A stretch of 20,951 bases of DNA, from positions 1 to 20,951 of IMG/VR virus record IMGVR_UViG_3300037189_012170; one strand, written 5' to 3'. This DNA comes from a virus. The translations under genes and the position numbers were made by a program. Below the pieces are notes generated by a model. That model was not told the DNA's origin. It ran no database searches and saw only the letters and a list, made by a program, of their open reading frames with translations. This document shows positions 6,896 through 16,512 of this stretch, piece by piece. How positions within the stretch are numbered: the first letter of the stretch is position 1; the number at the start of each line of letters is the position of its first letter.

Positions 6896-7299
6896 TGGCA
6901 TTTAATCCCCAACAAATAAATCCTTTAGATTTAAATCCTAATGTAGCTGTTGGGGTGAATTTACCATTTAATGGTCCTTCTGTTTTCACTTCAAATTATT
7001 TTACCTCTCAAGCCTTAAAAAATAATCTTATAAATTTCTTTTTAACCAACCCAGGAGAACTTCCTTTAAATCCAACATTTGGAGGAGGTTTAAGAGCATT
7101 TATTTTTGAACAAATATCCGAGGGGACATTAAATGGATTAGAAACCAATATAAGTTTTAGTTTAGAAAAATTTTTCCCAAATGTTATAATTAATGACTTA
7201 GTAATACTAAGAGATGATGATAATAACACAATAACAATTAACTTAAAATATTCTGTTGCTAATTCTAATATTAATGACAATTTAACAATACAACTATAA
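6895..7299 (+). CDS. 25: Baseplate wedge protein gp25 (GPW/gp25 family)
   Basis: A 134-residue protein, almost exactly the length of T4 gp25 (132). The family core is visible: SQALKNNLINFFLTNPGELPLNP, then FGGGLRAFIFEQ at about 62-73, then an amphipathic helix and a beta C-terminus (TITINLKYSVA). Gp25 forms the inner ring of the baseplate wedge and helps trigger sheath contraction by mimicking a sheath subunit. The gene lies directly before gp6, as expected for neighbours that bind each other in the wedge, and overlaps it by one base (TAATG). The start is fixed by the TAATGGC overlap with the upstream stop. Confidence 0.85.
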   Translation: MAFNPQQINPLDLNPNVAVGVNLPFNGPSVFTSNYFTSQALKNNLINFFLTNPGELPLNPTFGGGLRAFIFEQISEGTLNGLETNISFSLEKFFPNVIINDLVILRDDDNNTITINLKYSVANSNINDNLTIQL

Positions 7300-9143
7300 T
7301 GGCTAATCTAAATAGAGATATAAGATATATTAACCGTGATTTCTCTGAATTCAGACAACGATTAATAGAATACACTAGAACATATTTTCCAAATACTTAC
7401 ACAGATTTTTCTCCTGCTTCACCTGGTATGATGTTTATGGAACAGTCTGCATATGTTGGGGATGTTTTAAGTTTTTATTTAGATAATCAATTTCAAGAAA
7501 CATTTACTCAATATGCCCAACAAACAAATAATGTATTTGAATTGGCATATATGTTTGGGTATAAACCTAAAACAACAGGAGCTGCCCAAGTTACTGTAGA
7601 TTTTTATCAACAATTACCTTCTAAACTTTCAGGATCCGAATATATTCCTGATTACGATTATGCAATAACAGTTGGAGAAAATACAGTAATTTCCTCCCAA
7701 AATGGAACAGGATTTATTATCCAAGATAAAATTGATTTTTCAGTTTCAAGTTCAGAGGATCCAACTGAAGTTTCTATTTACCAAATTGCAGGTAATAACC
7801 CACAATATTTTTTACTTAAAAAGAGTAGAAATGCTGTTTCGGCTAATATAGCAACCCAACAATTCATTTTTACAGATCCACAACCTTTCAACACTATTAA
7901 TCTTCAAACCAATAATATAATTAAAATATTGGATATTACAGATTCTGAAGGAAATACTTGGTATGAAGTAGATCATTTGGGACAAGAAATGGTATTAGAC
8001 CCTGTAAGAAATACTAACATAAATGATCCAAATAAATCATTAGATGTTCCTTATCTTTTAAAATTAAAAAAAGTTCAAAGACGTTTTGCTACCCGTTTTA
8101 CCTCTTTATCTAATCTTCAAATTCAATTTGGAGCGGGTTCACCATATGATACTGATGAAGAAATTACCCCTAACCCTAACAATGTTGGGATTGGATTACC
8201 ATTTATTAAAGATAAATTAACTGCAGCATATTCTCCCGTAAACTTTTTATATACCGGAACTTACGGAATTGCCCCTTCAAACACCATTTTAACAGTAAGA
8301 TATTTAACTGGTGGAGGAGTAGGCACTAATATACCAGCTAATACTTTAACTTCTTTAAGTACTATTAATTGTAAATTTAATCTTACTAATTTAAACCCAA
8401 CAACAGCAAACTACATATTTACCTCACTTTCTTCAAATAATCCAGAAGCGGCTTCTGGAGGTAGAGGTGGAGATACATTAGAGGAAATTCGTCAAAATAC
8501 ATTAGCACTAGTTGCTTCCCAAAAACGTTCAGTTACAGCTGATGATTATTTAATTAGAGCTTTAAGTATGCCTACAGATTATGGTGCTATTACTAAAGCT
8601 TATATTGAACAACCTAAATTAACTGATAATCAAGTTTCAACAATTGAAACTCTTAATTTATATATTTTATCCCAAAATACAGGTGGTCAATTAGATTATG
8701 CTACTACTGTTTTAAAAGATAATCTTAGAACATATTTGTCTCAATATAGAATGATAGGTGATAATATCGAAATTAAAAACGCCTTTATTATCAATATTGG
8801 GGTTGATTTTGAAATTATAGTTACTCCTCAATTTAACAACAATGAAGTCCTTATAAACTGTATTACAGCTTTACAATCATATTTTGACATAAGTAAATGG
8901 CAACTTAATCAACCTATTATGATGAGAGATTTATATGTGTTGTTAGATAAAATTAAAGGAGTCCAAACTGTTAAAAGTGTTTCTATATCAAATAAAGCCG
9001 GAACAACTTCCGGATATTCCCAATATGCATATGATATAATAGGTGCAACTCAAAATCAAGTAATTTATCCATCATTAGACCCTAGTATTTTTGAAGTAAG
9101 ATATCCTAATTTAGATATTAAAGGTAAAGTAGTTCCTTTATAA
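7299..9143 (+). CDS. 6: Baseplate wedge protein gp6-like
   Basis: A 614-residue protein corresponding to T4 gp6 (660 residues), which forms the continuous inner ring joining the six wedges and clamps gp25 and gp7. The N-terminal family signature is visible: DFSEFRQRLIEYTRTYFP, then DFSPASPGMMFMEQSAYVGD and FYLDNQFQETF. A later conserved block reads GGRGGDTLEEIRQN, followed by QKRSVTADDYLIRAL at about 405-425, typical of the gp6/J-like fold. The C-terminal third has the alternating helix and strand pattern of the dimerisation domain (QPIMMRDLYVLLDKIKGV). It is coupled to gp25 at its start. It ends with a TAATG, but that ATG leads only to a four-codon ORF; the next gene starts at 9170. Confidence 0.88.
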   Translation: MANLNRDIRYINRDFSEFRQRLIEYTRTYFPNTYTDFSPASPGMMFMEQSAYVGDVLSFYLDNQFQETFTQYAQQTNNVFELAYMFGYKPKTTGAAQVTVDFYQQLPSKLSGSEYIPDYDYAITVGENTVISSQNGTGFIIQDKIDFSVSSSEDPTEVSIYQIAGNNPQYFLLKKSRNAVSANIATQQFIFTDPQPFNTINLQTNNIIKILDITDSEGNTWYEVDHLGQEMVLDPVRNTNINDPNKSLDVPYLLKLKKVQRRFATRFTSLSNLQIQFGAGSPYDTDEEITPNPNNVGIGLPFIKDKLTAAYSPVNFLYTGTYGIAPSNTILTVRYLTGGGVGTNIPANTLTSLSTINCKFNLTNLNPTTANYIFTSLSSNNPEAASGGRGGDTLEEIRQNTLALVASQKRSVTADDYLIRALSMPTDYGAITKAYIEQPKLTDNQVSTIETLNLYILSQNTGGQLDYATTVLKDNLRTYLSQYRMIGDNIEIKNAFIINIGVDFEIIVTPQFNNNEVLINCITALQSYFDISKWQLNQPIMMRDLYVLLDKIKGVQTVKSVSISNKAGTTSGYSQYAYDIIGATQNQVIYPSLDPSIFEVRYPNLDIKGKVVPL

Positions 9144-9147
9144 TGCC

Positions 9148-9156
9148 ATATTTATA
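9148..9156 (+). promoter_or_regulatory. ATATTTATA motif: candidate late promoter 3
   Basis: The motif fills part of the 26-base gap after gp6 and ends 13 bases before the ATG at 9170. It follows the same pattern as the motifs at 3583, 6552 and 16492 and would start a message with a leader of about six bases. Confidence 0.45.
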
Positions 9157-9169
9157 ATAAAATATATTA

Positions 9170-10288
9170 ATGGCTGTTTATAAAATATTCCCTACTCAAG
9201 ACGCTACATTATACTCTGCTTACCCAACAATGAATACTGGATTGGATGCTATCTTAGAAGCATCTAATAAAATTAATCTTGATGGAACACCTGATGTAGC
9301 TAGATATTTAGTTCAATTTGATAATCTTGAGATTCAAGATATTATTGCTAATAAAATTAGTGGAAGCTCATATGGTATATTCCTTAAAAATTTTATAGCA
9401 GAAGCTCAAGGTATTAGTCTTAATACTTCTTTAGAAATACGCCCAACTGCCCAATCCTGGAATAATGGAACTGGGTATACTTTAGATAACCCTATAGTTG
9501 AAGATGGTGTCTCATGGGCATACTCTGCCTATTCAGGATCTAATCCTTGGAGTATGGGAGGTACAACTGGAGGATTTAATTATACCGGATCATTCAATTC
9601 TAGTTTTTCAACTCAAGGCGGGGGAAATTGGTTTACAACTTCAAGTTTTCTTGTTACTGAATCTTTTGGGTTACGCAATACTAAAGATATTGAACTTAAC
9701 GTAACTAATACAGTTAAGGCTTGGTATAGTTCATCTATCCCAAATTACGGGTTTATATGTAAACTTTCAGGATCTTATGAATTTATAAATAATGAAAATG
9801 TTCAACCCGTATTTAAATACTATAGTGTTGACACAAACACAATTTATCCTCCATGTTTAGAATTTAGATGGATAGACTATACTACAGTAATAACCTCTTC
9901 TTCCCCAGTTGTTACCACAGTAAACCTAAAAATGTCTTTAGCTGAAAACCCAGGAGAATTTTTTCCTGAAAGTGTTAATAGATTTTACATTAATGTAAGT
10001 CCTTTATATCCTACAAGAACATATCAAACTGGTTCACTCTTTACAAATTTGAATTATTTACCAACTAGTTCATATTATGCAATAAAAGACTTGGCTACTA
10101 ACGAATTTGTTGTTAACTTCGATAACAGTTATACTCAAATTAGTTCTGATACTAATGGGAATTATTTTAATGTTTATATGAGCGGATTAGAACCAGAAAG
10201 ATATTATAAAATTTTAATTAAAACTATCATAAATGGTTCAACATTAATCTTTGATGATGATTACTACTTTAAAGTTATTAACGGATGA
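9170..10288 (+). CDS. Probable baseplate structural protein with DNRLRE-like domain
   Basis: A 372-residue, beta-rich virion protein. The N-terminal domain (about 4-215) resembles the DNRLRE/CBM96-type beta-sandwich found in cell-surface and phage proteins: PTQDATLYSAYPTMNTG, then VARYLVQFD, then SLEIRPTAQSWNNGTGYT and DGVSWAYS. The C-terminal 120 residues form a second beta region ending in YYKILIKTIINGS and DDYYFKV, typical of an Ig-like or attachment domain. Coming right after gp6, it occupies the place of gp7 or gp8 in T4, but I see no sequence similarity to either. A wedge-surface protein, perhaps touching fibres or glycans, is an inference. The gene overlaps the next by four bases (ATGA). 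Confidence 0.65.
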   Translation: MAVYKIFPTQDATLYSAYPTMNTGLDAILEASNKINLDGTPDVARYLVQFDNLEIQDIIANKISGSSYGIFLKNFIAEAQGISLNTSLEIRPTAQSWNNGTGYTLDNPIVEDGVSWAYSAYSGSNPWSMGGTTGGFNYTGSFNSSFSTQGGGNWFTTSSFLVTESFGLRNTKDIELNVTNTVKAWYSSSIPNYGFICKLSGSYEFINNENVQPVFKYYSVDTNTIYPPCLEFRWIDYTTVITSSSPVVTTVNLKMSLAENPGEFFPESVNRFYINVSPLYPTRTYQTGSLFTNLNYLPTSSYYAIKDLATNEFVVNFDNSYTQISSDTNGNYFNVYMSGLEPERYYKILIKTIINGSTLIFDDDYYFKVING

Positions 10289-10647
10289 GTGAAAATGTAA
10301 ATTTAAATAAACAGGTATACGATAAAAATCAATATACTAAAGTTATAGATACTTCCTTTAAGCAGTTAGGAGTTCAAACTATACAAGAACAATTAAATCA
10401 ACAACCTACAGTTGATGAATTTTTTGCTATGTATAATGATCTTTTTTATAATATACCTGAATTAGGAGCTACTAATTCTCATGAATACTTAATTAAAACT
10501 AGTAGTGAATATATTAATTATACTGCTAATCAAGAAATAATAGATGCTTTACAAGCTGAAATAGCTCAACTTAGGATAGAATTACTTGATTCACAAAAAC
10601 AAGTTATACAATTACAAACAGGAACAACATTAGCTAATCCACAATAA
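10285..10647 (+). CDS. Small coiled-coil structural protein
   Basis: A 120-residue protein of unknown family. The middle contains TVDEFFAMYNDLFYNIPELG and HEYLIKTSSEYI. Residues about 83-110 form a clear coiled coil (IIDALQAEIAQLRIELLDSQ), so it is probably oligomeric. It is coupled to genes on both sides: ATGA with the upstream beta protein and TAATG with the giant structural protein. Such tight coupling suggests a stoichiometric partner or assembly chaperone for one of them, but this is inferred from position. It has no cysteine and no membrane segment. Confidence 0.65.
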   Translation: MSENVNLNKQVYDKNQYTKVIDTSFKQLGVQTIQEQLNQQPTVDEFFAMYNDLFYNIPELGATNSHEYLIKTSSEYINYTANQEIIDALQAEIAQLRIELLDSQKQVIQLQTGTTLANPQ

Positions 10648-13600
10648 TGGCAGCAGAAATTACACAAATCGATCCTCAAGAATTTTCATCCCAAACATAT
10701 GGAGGTCAAGATACAGGTTTATTGACATCATTAGATGTTAACACTTCTTTATCCTCTAGTAGTTATATTGAATATTTTACATACGATAACAATAAAAACA
10801 TTCTTTCTTCTGATTATAGTTTTACCCAATATACGGTTCAAAATGATGGCCAATCAGCAGGTGAAGAAGGAAATGTATCTGAAATCATATTAGATCCTGA
10901 ACAAATTCTAATAGATAATGGATTTGATCAAGGAGAATATATTACATATTTTAACTTTTTTAATAAACAAATTGGTTCTGATCTTGAACAACTTTATATA
11001 GCTGAAATTTCATCTGATAGAACTGAAATTAGGTTAGATAGTACTGATTTAGATAATCTTAGTATTGTTGAACAAACAAGTAATTTCATAATTGAAAGAG
11101 AAAATAGTCCTTATTTTGTAGACTTTTACTTAAATCTTGGAGATAATCAACTTTTAATTGCAAATAATATTCAATTAGATAATCAAGATCCAAATAATCC
11201 AACTATATTAATTAAATTATATGAGGCATTACCTGAAGAATTTGATTTAAATTTTACATTATGGGTAGTAACAGTTGTAGAAGAACCTAGAGCATATAAA
11301 GTTACCTTTGAAGATCTCCCTATAATAATCACTGATACAACCTCAATTTCCGGTCCTAACTTTAATTTAGATTTAAAAGATCAAATTAATAATTCTACTA
11401 GTGAGGTCTCGTATTTTGATTTAATTACAACTTCTTTAACAAGTTCACAAAACCAATTAAATAGTTTACTTGAAGAAAAAGAAATTGATATTAATATAGA
11501 CTACACTAATTTTTCTGATTTTATTCATTTTAGTTCAGCTAGAACAAGATTAGAAAATTTTTATTATAAAGTTAGTTTAATTGAAGAATATTCATCATCC
11601 ATTGCTATATTAAATAATACTACTAACAATAACCCAAGTGCTAGTGTTGCAATTTATGAAAGTAAAATTAATAGTATTATAACTAATTTTGATGGTTTTG
11701 ATTACTATTTATATTATTCAAGTGGTTCTTGGGCTTGGCCTAAATCAACAACACAACCCCCATACAAACTATATCCTACAGGAAGTACACAAGTTTTAAA
11801 TTGGTTTGGAAGTGATAATCCATCAAATGCTTACTATGGAGGAATAATCCTTTCAGCATCGTTTTATGACGAAAATAATAAAGATTATCTTTACTATGTT
11901 ATCCCTGAATACCTAAGAGATGACGCAAACAATGACCAGTATCTACTATTTGTAGAAATGGTAGGTCAACATTACGACAACATTTGGATTTACTATAAAG
12001 ATGTTACCCAAAAATATAATGCCGATAACCGTTTAGAATATGGTATCTCAAAAGATATAGTAGCGGATGCAATTCGTGATTTTGGAGTTAAATTATATCA
12101 AAATAATTTTTCAACACAAGATTTATATACTGCGTTTTTAGGTTTAACACCTGATGGTGCTTTATTTCCATTCCCCAATATAACAGGTTCACTTCCTACT
12201 CCTAGTGGATATGAATACGTTAATACTTTAATATCGGCTTCAAGCGATTATTTACCGTTAGATGATGTAAATAAATCGCTGTATAAACGCATTTACCATA
12301 ATTTACCATACCTGCTTAAATCAAAAGGTACTTTACCTGGTTTACGCGCTCTTATCACTTCATATGGTATTCCTGATACTATTTTAAGGATAAATGAATA
12401 TGGAGGAAAAGATAAAGTAGATTATAACGATTGGGATTATTGGCAAAATGAATTTAATTATGCTTTTAAAACTAATGGTAATAATTTTATTTCGGCTTCA
12501 TGGGGAATAAATCCTAATTGGGGAAGTGTTGATGGAGTTCCTGAGTCATTAGCATTTAGATTTAAAACAAATGGTTTACCTTATTCTAATATTCCATACT
12601 CCCAAAGTTTAGTATCTTTATATCAAGACCCACTTAATGTTGGGTTTCAATTTACTTTAACTTATACTGGATCAGGATATACTAGTGGTTCTTATAGTGG
12701 TTCCATTCAAGACCCATACTACCAGTATGCTACCTTAACATTTATTCCAGATCCTATTAGTTACCCTAACCTTTCAGCAAGTATATATTTACCTTTCTTT
12801 GATGGAGGGTGGTGGTCAGCTATGGTAAATAGAAATGTAGGTAATTTTACCTTATATGCAGGAAATAAAATATATGAAGGTGGCGACAATGGAACTTTAT
12901 TAGGATTCTTCCAATCATCTTCAATATTTGCAGATGATAACGGTTGGACTCCATCTTATCCTATATATTTTGCTTCTAGTAGTCTTATTAATGGCAAGAC
13001 ATACAAACCATTTTCTGGCTCTTTACAAGAAATTAGATATTACACTATAGAATTAACTGAAAATACTTTTAAGGATTATATAATGAATCCTTATTCAATT
13101 GAAGGTAATACTATAAAGAATGGACCTGATATACTTGCTTTTAGAGCATCTTTAGGGGGTGAGTTATATACTGGGTCACGCTCAATTCACCCAAAAGTTA
13201 CAGGATCATGGGTTCCTACTAGTTCATTTGTTGGGAATAGTAATTTCTCCTTTAAGTCAACTCCTGTATTTGTTCCAAATACAGAATATTTCTTTTATGA
13301 CCAACCTATAGCAGGTATTAAAAATACGGTTAGTAACAAAATTCGTTTAGAAAATTCGGTTATACCTGCTGGAGATACACTTTCAACATATAGATCATTA
13401 GCTCAAAACACAGAAGCAAGTCAAAGTTATACGGCAAATGTTAACTATCTTGAAGTAGCATTTTCCCCTCAAAATGAAATAAATGAGGATATAATGGATC
13501 AACTTGGTTATTTTAATATTGGAGATTATATTGGTGACCCAAGATTACGTTCCTCCTCAGCTGAGTCATATCCTGCTTTAGATAAATTACGAAATGATTA

Positions 13601-16472
13601 TTTTAAAAAATATACTAAAAATTATGATTTAGTTGATTTTATTCGTTTAATAAAATTCTTTGATAACTCATTATTTAAAATGATTAAAGATTTTGTACCT
13701 GCTCGTACAAGTCTTGCTTCTGGGATCGTTATTAAACAACATTTACTTGAAAGAAATAAATATCCTCAACCACAAGTTAGTTGGGAAGACTTAGATATTT
13801 CTGGAACTTTAAAACCTACTTGGAATGATTTTGAACCGGGAACTGTAGAGAATTTTAGTGGTGGTACTGGTGGATCATTTGAACAATATAATTATGTAGG
13901 AAATGTATCTCAAAGTTGGTATGAAACCATTCAATCACCTTTAGGACTTGTAGTTACACTACATAATGACCAAGATGAATTTTACGATGGAGAACTTAGT
14001 GGTTCTGTTATAGTAGCTACAACCCAAAGCTTAAACCAACCTTACCCACTTGAAAATATTGCCTTTAATTATACTCCGGTATTATTCTTAAATACTAATT
14101 TAGGACAAGCAGTTCAATCAAGTTTTGCTTCTGATAGATTAGTTAATCCATTAACAGTTCCTGGAAATGGAGAGGTGATGCTTAGTGTTAGAAGAAAATT
14201 AGGTTCAAACAATATATTTGTACTTGGAGTAGATTACATTAAAATATCTAAAACCGATGCTAGTGGGAATAATTCAACAATTCCATTAGGACAAATAACA
14301 AATCTTTTAATTAAATACTCTAATTATTCTACTGCTACTAATTATCAAATAAACAATATTGTAGAATATTCAACGTATTATTTATATGATATTGAAGTTA
14401 ATTCACAATATTCAACAGTAGATAATTATATTAAAAATTATAAATTATCGGGATCCATAGTTAACCAACAAATTATTAGTAGTGGCCCCGGAAATGATTT
14501 TACTTTAAAATACACAGCTAGTATAGATACCCAAAACGTTTATACTCAATCATTAGGAACTATTTATTACCCACAAACTACAAATATTGGATTAATATTT
14601 ACAGCTAGTTTTACTGGAAAAACCAGTGCGATACCTAACATAATAACAATGTCTTTTGGGGGAACTTCTAAAACTTTTACTTTAACCTCAACACCATCAA
14701 CCCTTATCTTTACAGGATCAATATACCCATATCCTGGGGAAGGGTATATTTTTGGAGGAACAAATAATGGGGTTGCTGTTACTATGAGTAATTTTCAATT
14801 CTTAATTACTCAAAGTGTTGCTTCTATTGCAGCTGTTCAAGATTTAACAATTTTAGAACCTTATATTTCGGTCCCTAACTTTTATAACAGTGATCAAAAC
14901 GCTTTATTAAATAGTGTAGAAGATGAAAGAACTAGTTTAATTTATGAAGATGTAGATTATTCAACTGGTTTACTTATTCCAACAAATTTTGGTGCTATTA
15001 TAAGTGGTAGCGCTACAAAAGCAACAGTTCAAGATTCAAATTATAGCACTAAACGTCATATTATCCCTAGATATGAAGGTAGTAAAACTACTTCCCAATT
15101 CTTAAACACTTGGACTTCCGGAGATGTAGGTACATATGGTAAATTGCCTTCTGTTGAATCTAATAAAGTATATGTAGCATATTGTGATTCTATAGGTGGA
15201 TGGGCGCCTGAAAAAATGAATGCTTCCGCTGCGTTTGTCAAATTCTTTATAAGTGAAGATGGGGATATTATAACACCAAATACAGATATTACGGCATTAT
15301 ATGTTAACCAAGGTACTTTTGTTTCTGGAGAAAAAATTAAAATAGAATCTTTAGGAACTAGTACAAATACTTCAACTCAATATAAAACTGTATTTAGAGG
15401 TGGAACTAAGATTGAACCCATTCTATACAATCAAATTAAACATTACCAAAATCCACCAATGTCATTTACTGGGAGTATTGAGTTTACAGACGGTAATCCT
15501 ACTTCTACTACTACAGTAAATAATTACACTGCTACTCTTACCGACTCTGCAGGAGCATTTGGATCCACATCTTGGTCAGGAATATCAATGAATACAGTAG
15601 TAACAACAGGTAGTTCTCTCCCAGCATCTGCAATAGCAACAATTAATACTTATACTGTTACTAGTGGGGTAATATCTGAAGGACTAGATTTAATATTCCA
15701 AGTAAATCTTAACATATTCAACAATAATTTATCTACTTCTACAGCATATGCTAGAATCATTAGAAATAGATCAAGTGTACTTACCCCTGTAGGAGGAATA
15801 GGATATGTTAATGAAAGTGGATATATAGCTGGGGGAACAGTTAAACCTCTATCTTTTACTACAACCATACCTTTAGCGGATTTAGTAGTAGGAGACATAT
15901 TCCAAATCCAATTAATAACAGGAAATAGTAATGTAGGATATAATTCAACTAGTACTTGGACAATCTCAACAAATCCTCTACCTACATCACCAATAAATGT
16001 TACAGGAGCCTTTTATACAGTTAACACCCCAGGCCAAGAAGCATTTTTATATTCTACCAGTTCAGCTTTACTTCAATATTATAATTTGCAAAATACCCAC
16101 CAAAAAGATATTGATGGATCAGGATTTAACCCAATAACATTACCATTTACTGTTGAAGTTGGAGATGAATTTAGATTTGAAGGTGATGAATCTAAATCAT
16201 TTATGGTTACAAATGCTGTTTATTTCCCATATATACCAAATCTTCCAATTCTAGCAATAGTTTTAAATCGTCCAATTTCTGGATCAGGAATCAATGTAAA
16301 TGAATTTGTTTTAAGAAGATATGTTGATAGTGCTGGGTCATTTATATTTGATGGATCTGTTCCTTCTGGAGTAAATAGTCCGTATTTAATTAAACCTGAG
16401 TACATAAGTAAAAAATTAGATCAAAACATAGGAAAATATATTGAAGACCTTACACAGAAAGGTTTGATTTAA
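10647..16472 (+). CDS. Giant baseplate/tail structural protein (gp7 position) with LamG-like domain
   Basis: At 1941 residues this is by far the largest gene here. T4 gp7 has 1032. Regions in order: about 1-330 are beta-rich and acidic. About 425-600 form a conserved helical core with VEMVGQHYDNIWIYYKDVT and LPYLLKSKGTLPGLRALI. About 610-825 look like a LamG/concanavalin-type lectin fold, ending in FSGSLQEIRYYTIELTEN and an NPYSIEG turn. About 890-1035 form a second conserved core including LVDFIRLIKFFDNSLFKMIKDFVPA. The rest is Thr/Ser/Gly-rich beta sandwich up to the motif LIKPEYISKKLDQNIGKYIE. Position after gp6 and size suggest the outer wedge scaffold with built-in glycan-binding modules. 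A giant fibre-like protein is the alternative. No lytic motif is seen. Confidence 0.7.
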   Translation: MAAEITQIDPQEFSSQTYGGQDTGLLTSLDVNTSLSSSSYIEYFTYDNNKNILSSDYSFTQYTVQNDGQSAGEEGNVSEIILDPEQILIDNGFDQGEYITYFNFFNKQIGSDLEQLYIAEISSDRTEIRLDSTDLDNLSIVEQTSNFIIERENSPYFVDFYLNLGDNQLLIANNIQLDNQDPNNPTILIKLYEALPEEFDLNFTLWVVTVVEEPRAYKVTFEDLPIIITDTTSISGPNFNLDLKDQINNSTSEVSYFDLITTSLTSSQNQLNSLLEEKEIDINIDYTNFSDFIHFSSARTRLENFYYKVSLIEEYSSSIAILNNTTNNNPSASVAIYESKINSIITNFDGFDYYLYYSSGSWAWPKSTTQPPYKLYPTGSTQVLNWFGSDNPSNAYYGGIILSASFYDENNKDYLYYVIPEYLRDDANNDQYLLFVEMVGQHYDNIWIYYKDVTQKYNADNRLEYGISKDIVADAIRDFGVKLYQNNFSTQDLYTAFLGLTPDGALFPFPNITGSLPTPSGYEYVNTLISASSDYLPLDDVNKSLYKRIYHNLPYLLKSKGTLPGLRALITSYGIPDTILRINEYGGKDKVDYNDWDYWQNEFNYAFKTNGNNFISASWGINPNWGSVDGVPESLAFRFKTNGLPYSNIPYSQSLVSLYQDPLNVGFQFTLTYTGSGYTSGSYSGSIQDPYYQYATLTFIPDPISYPNLSASIYLPFFDGGWWSAMVNRNVGNFTLYAGNKIYEGGDNGTLLGFFQSSSIFADDNGWTPSYPIYFASSSLINGKTYKPFSGSLQEIRYYTIELTENTFKDYIMNPYSIEGNTIKNGPDILAFRASLGGELYTGSRSIHPKVTGSWVPTSSFVGNSNFSFKSTPVFVPNTEYFFYDQPIAGIKNTVSNKIRLENSVIPAGDTLSTYRSLAQNTEASQSYTANVNYLEVAFSPQNEINEDIMDQLGYFNIGDYIGDPRLRSSSAESYPALDKLRNDYFKKYTKNYDLVDFIRLIKFFDNSLFKMIKDFVPARTSLASGIVIKQHLLERNKYPQPQVSWEDLDISGTLKPTWNDFEPGTVENFSGGTGGSFEQYNYVGNVSQSWYETIQSPLGLVVTLHNDQDEFYDGELSGSVIVATTQSLNQPYPLENIAFNYTPVLFLNTNLGQAVQSSFASDRLVNPLTVPGNGEVMLSVRRKLGSNNIFVLGVDYIKISKTDASGNNSTIPLGQITNLLIKYSNYSTATNYQINNIVEYSTYYLYDIEVNSQYSTVDNYIKNYKLSGSIVNQQIISSGPGNDFTLKYTASIDTQNVYTQSLGTIYYPQTTNIGLIFTASFTGKTSAIPNIITMSFGGTSKTFTLTSTPSTLIFTGSIYPYPGEGYIFGGTNNGVAVTMSNFQFLITQSVASIAAVQDLTILEPYISVPNFYNSDQNALLNSVEDERTSLIYEDVDYSTGLLIPTNFGAIISGSATKATVQDSNYSTKRHIIPRYEGSKTTSQFLNTWTSGDVGTYGKLPSVESNKVYVAYCDSIGGWAPEKMNASAAFVKFFISEDGDIITPNTDITALYVNQGTFVSGEKIKIESLGTSTNTSTQYKTVFRGGTKIEPILYNQIKHYQNPPMSFTGSIEFTDGNPTSTTTVNNYTATLTDSAGAFGSTSWSGISMNTVVTTGSSLPASAIATINTYTVTSGVISEGLDLIFQVNLNIFNNNLSTSTAYARIIRNRSSVLTPVGGIGYVNESGYIAGGTVKPLSFTTTIPLADLVVGDIFQIQLITGNSNVGYNSTSTWTISTNPLPTSPINVTGAFYTVNTPGQEAFLYSTSSALLQYYNLQNTHQKDIDGSGFNPITLPFTVEVGDEFRFEGDESKSFMVTNAVYFPYIPNLPILAIVLNRPISGSGINVNEFVLRRYVDSAGSFIFDGSVPSGVNSPYLIKPEYISKKLDQNIGKYIEDLTQKGLI

Positions 16473-16491
16473 CAATATTTATTAGTATAAT

Positions 16492-16500
16492 ATATTTATA
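16492..16500 (+). promoter_or_regulatory. ATATTTATA motif: candidate late promoter 4
   Basis: In the 40-base gap after the giant gene, ATATTTATA ends 12 bases before the ATG at 16513. A second copy with one mismatch (ATATTTATT) lies at 16475-16483, so this gap has a near-duplicate pair. It precedes a group of three probable virion genes, consistent with a late transcript. Confidence 0.45.
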
Positions 16501-16512
16501 ACAAAATAAAAC

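Noticed and set aside
9143-9157. Four-codon ORF (ATG CCA TAT TTA TAA) overlapping the gp6 stop
   Set aside because: The TAATG context is shared with real starts, but the frame closes inside the ATATTTATA motif. It is most simply chance, or a relic of a former gene start.
9498-9704. Alternative + strand frame of 68 codons inside the DNRLRE-like gene
   Set aside because: It overlaps a strongly supported gene in another frame and its product is of low complexity with no domain.
9784-9791. TATAAATA on the + strand, identical to the T4 late consensus
   Set aside because: It lies in the middle of a coding region with no start codon at a suitable distance. In a genome this AT-rich, chance copies are expected.
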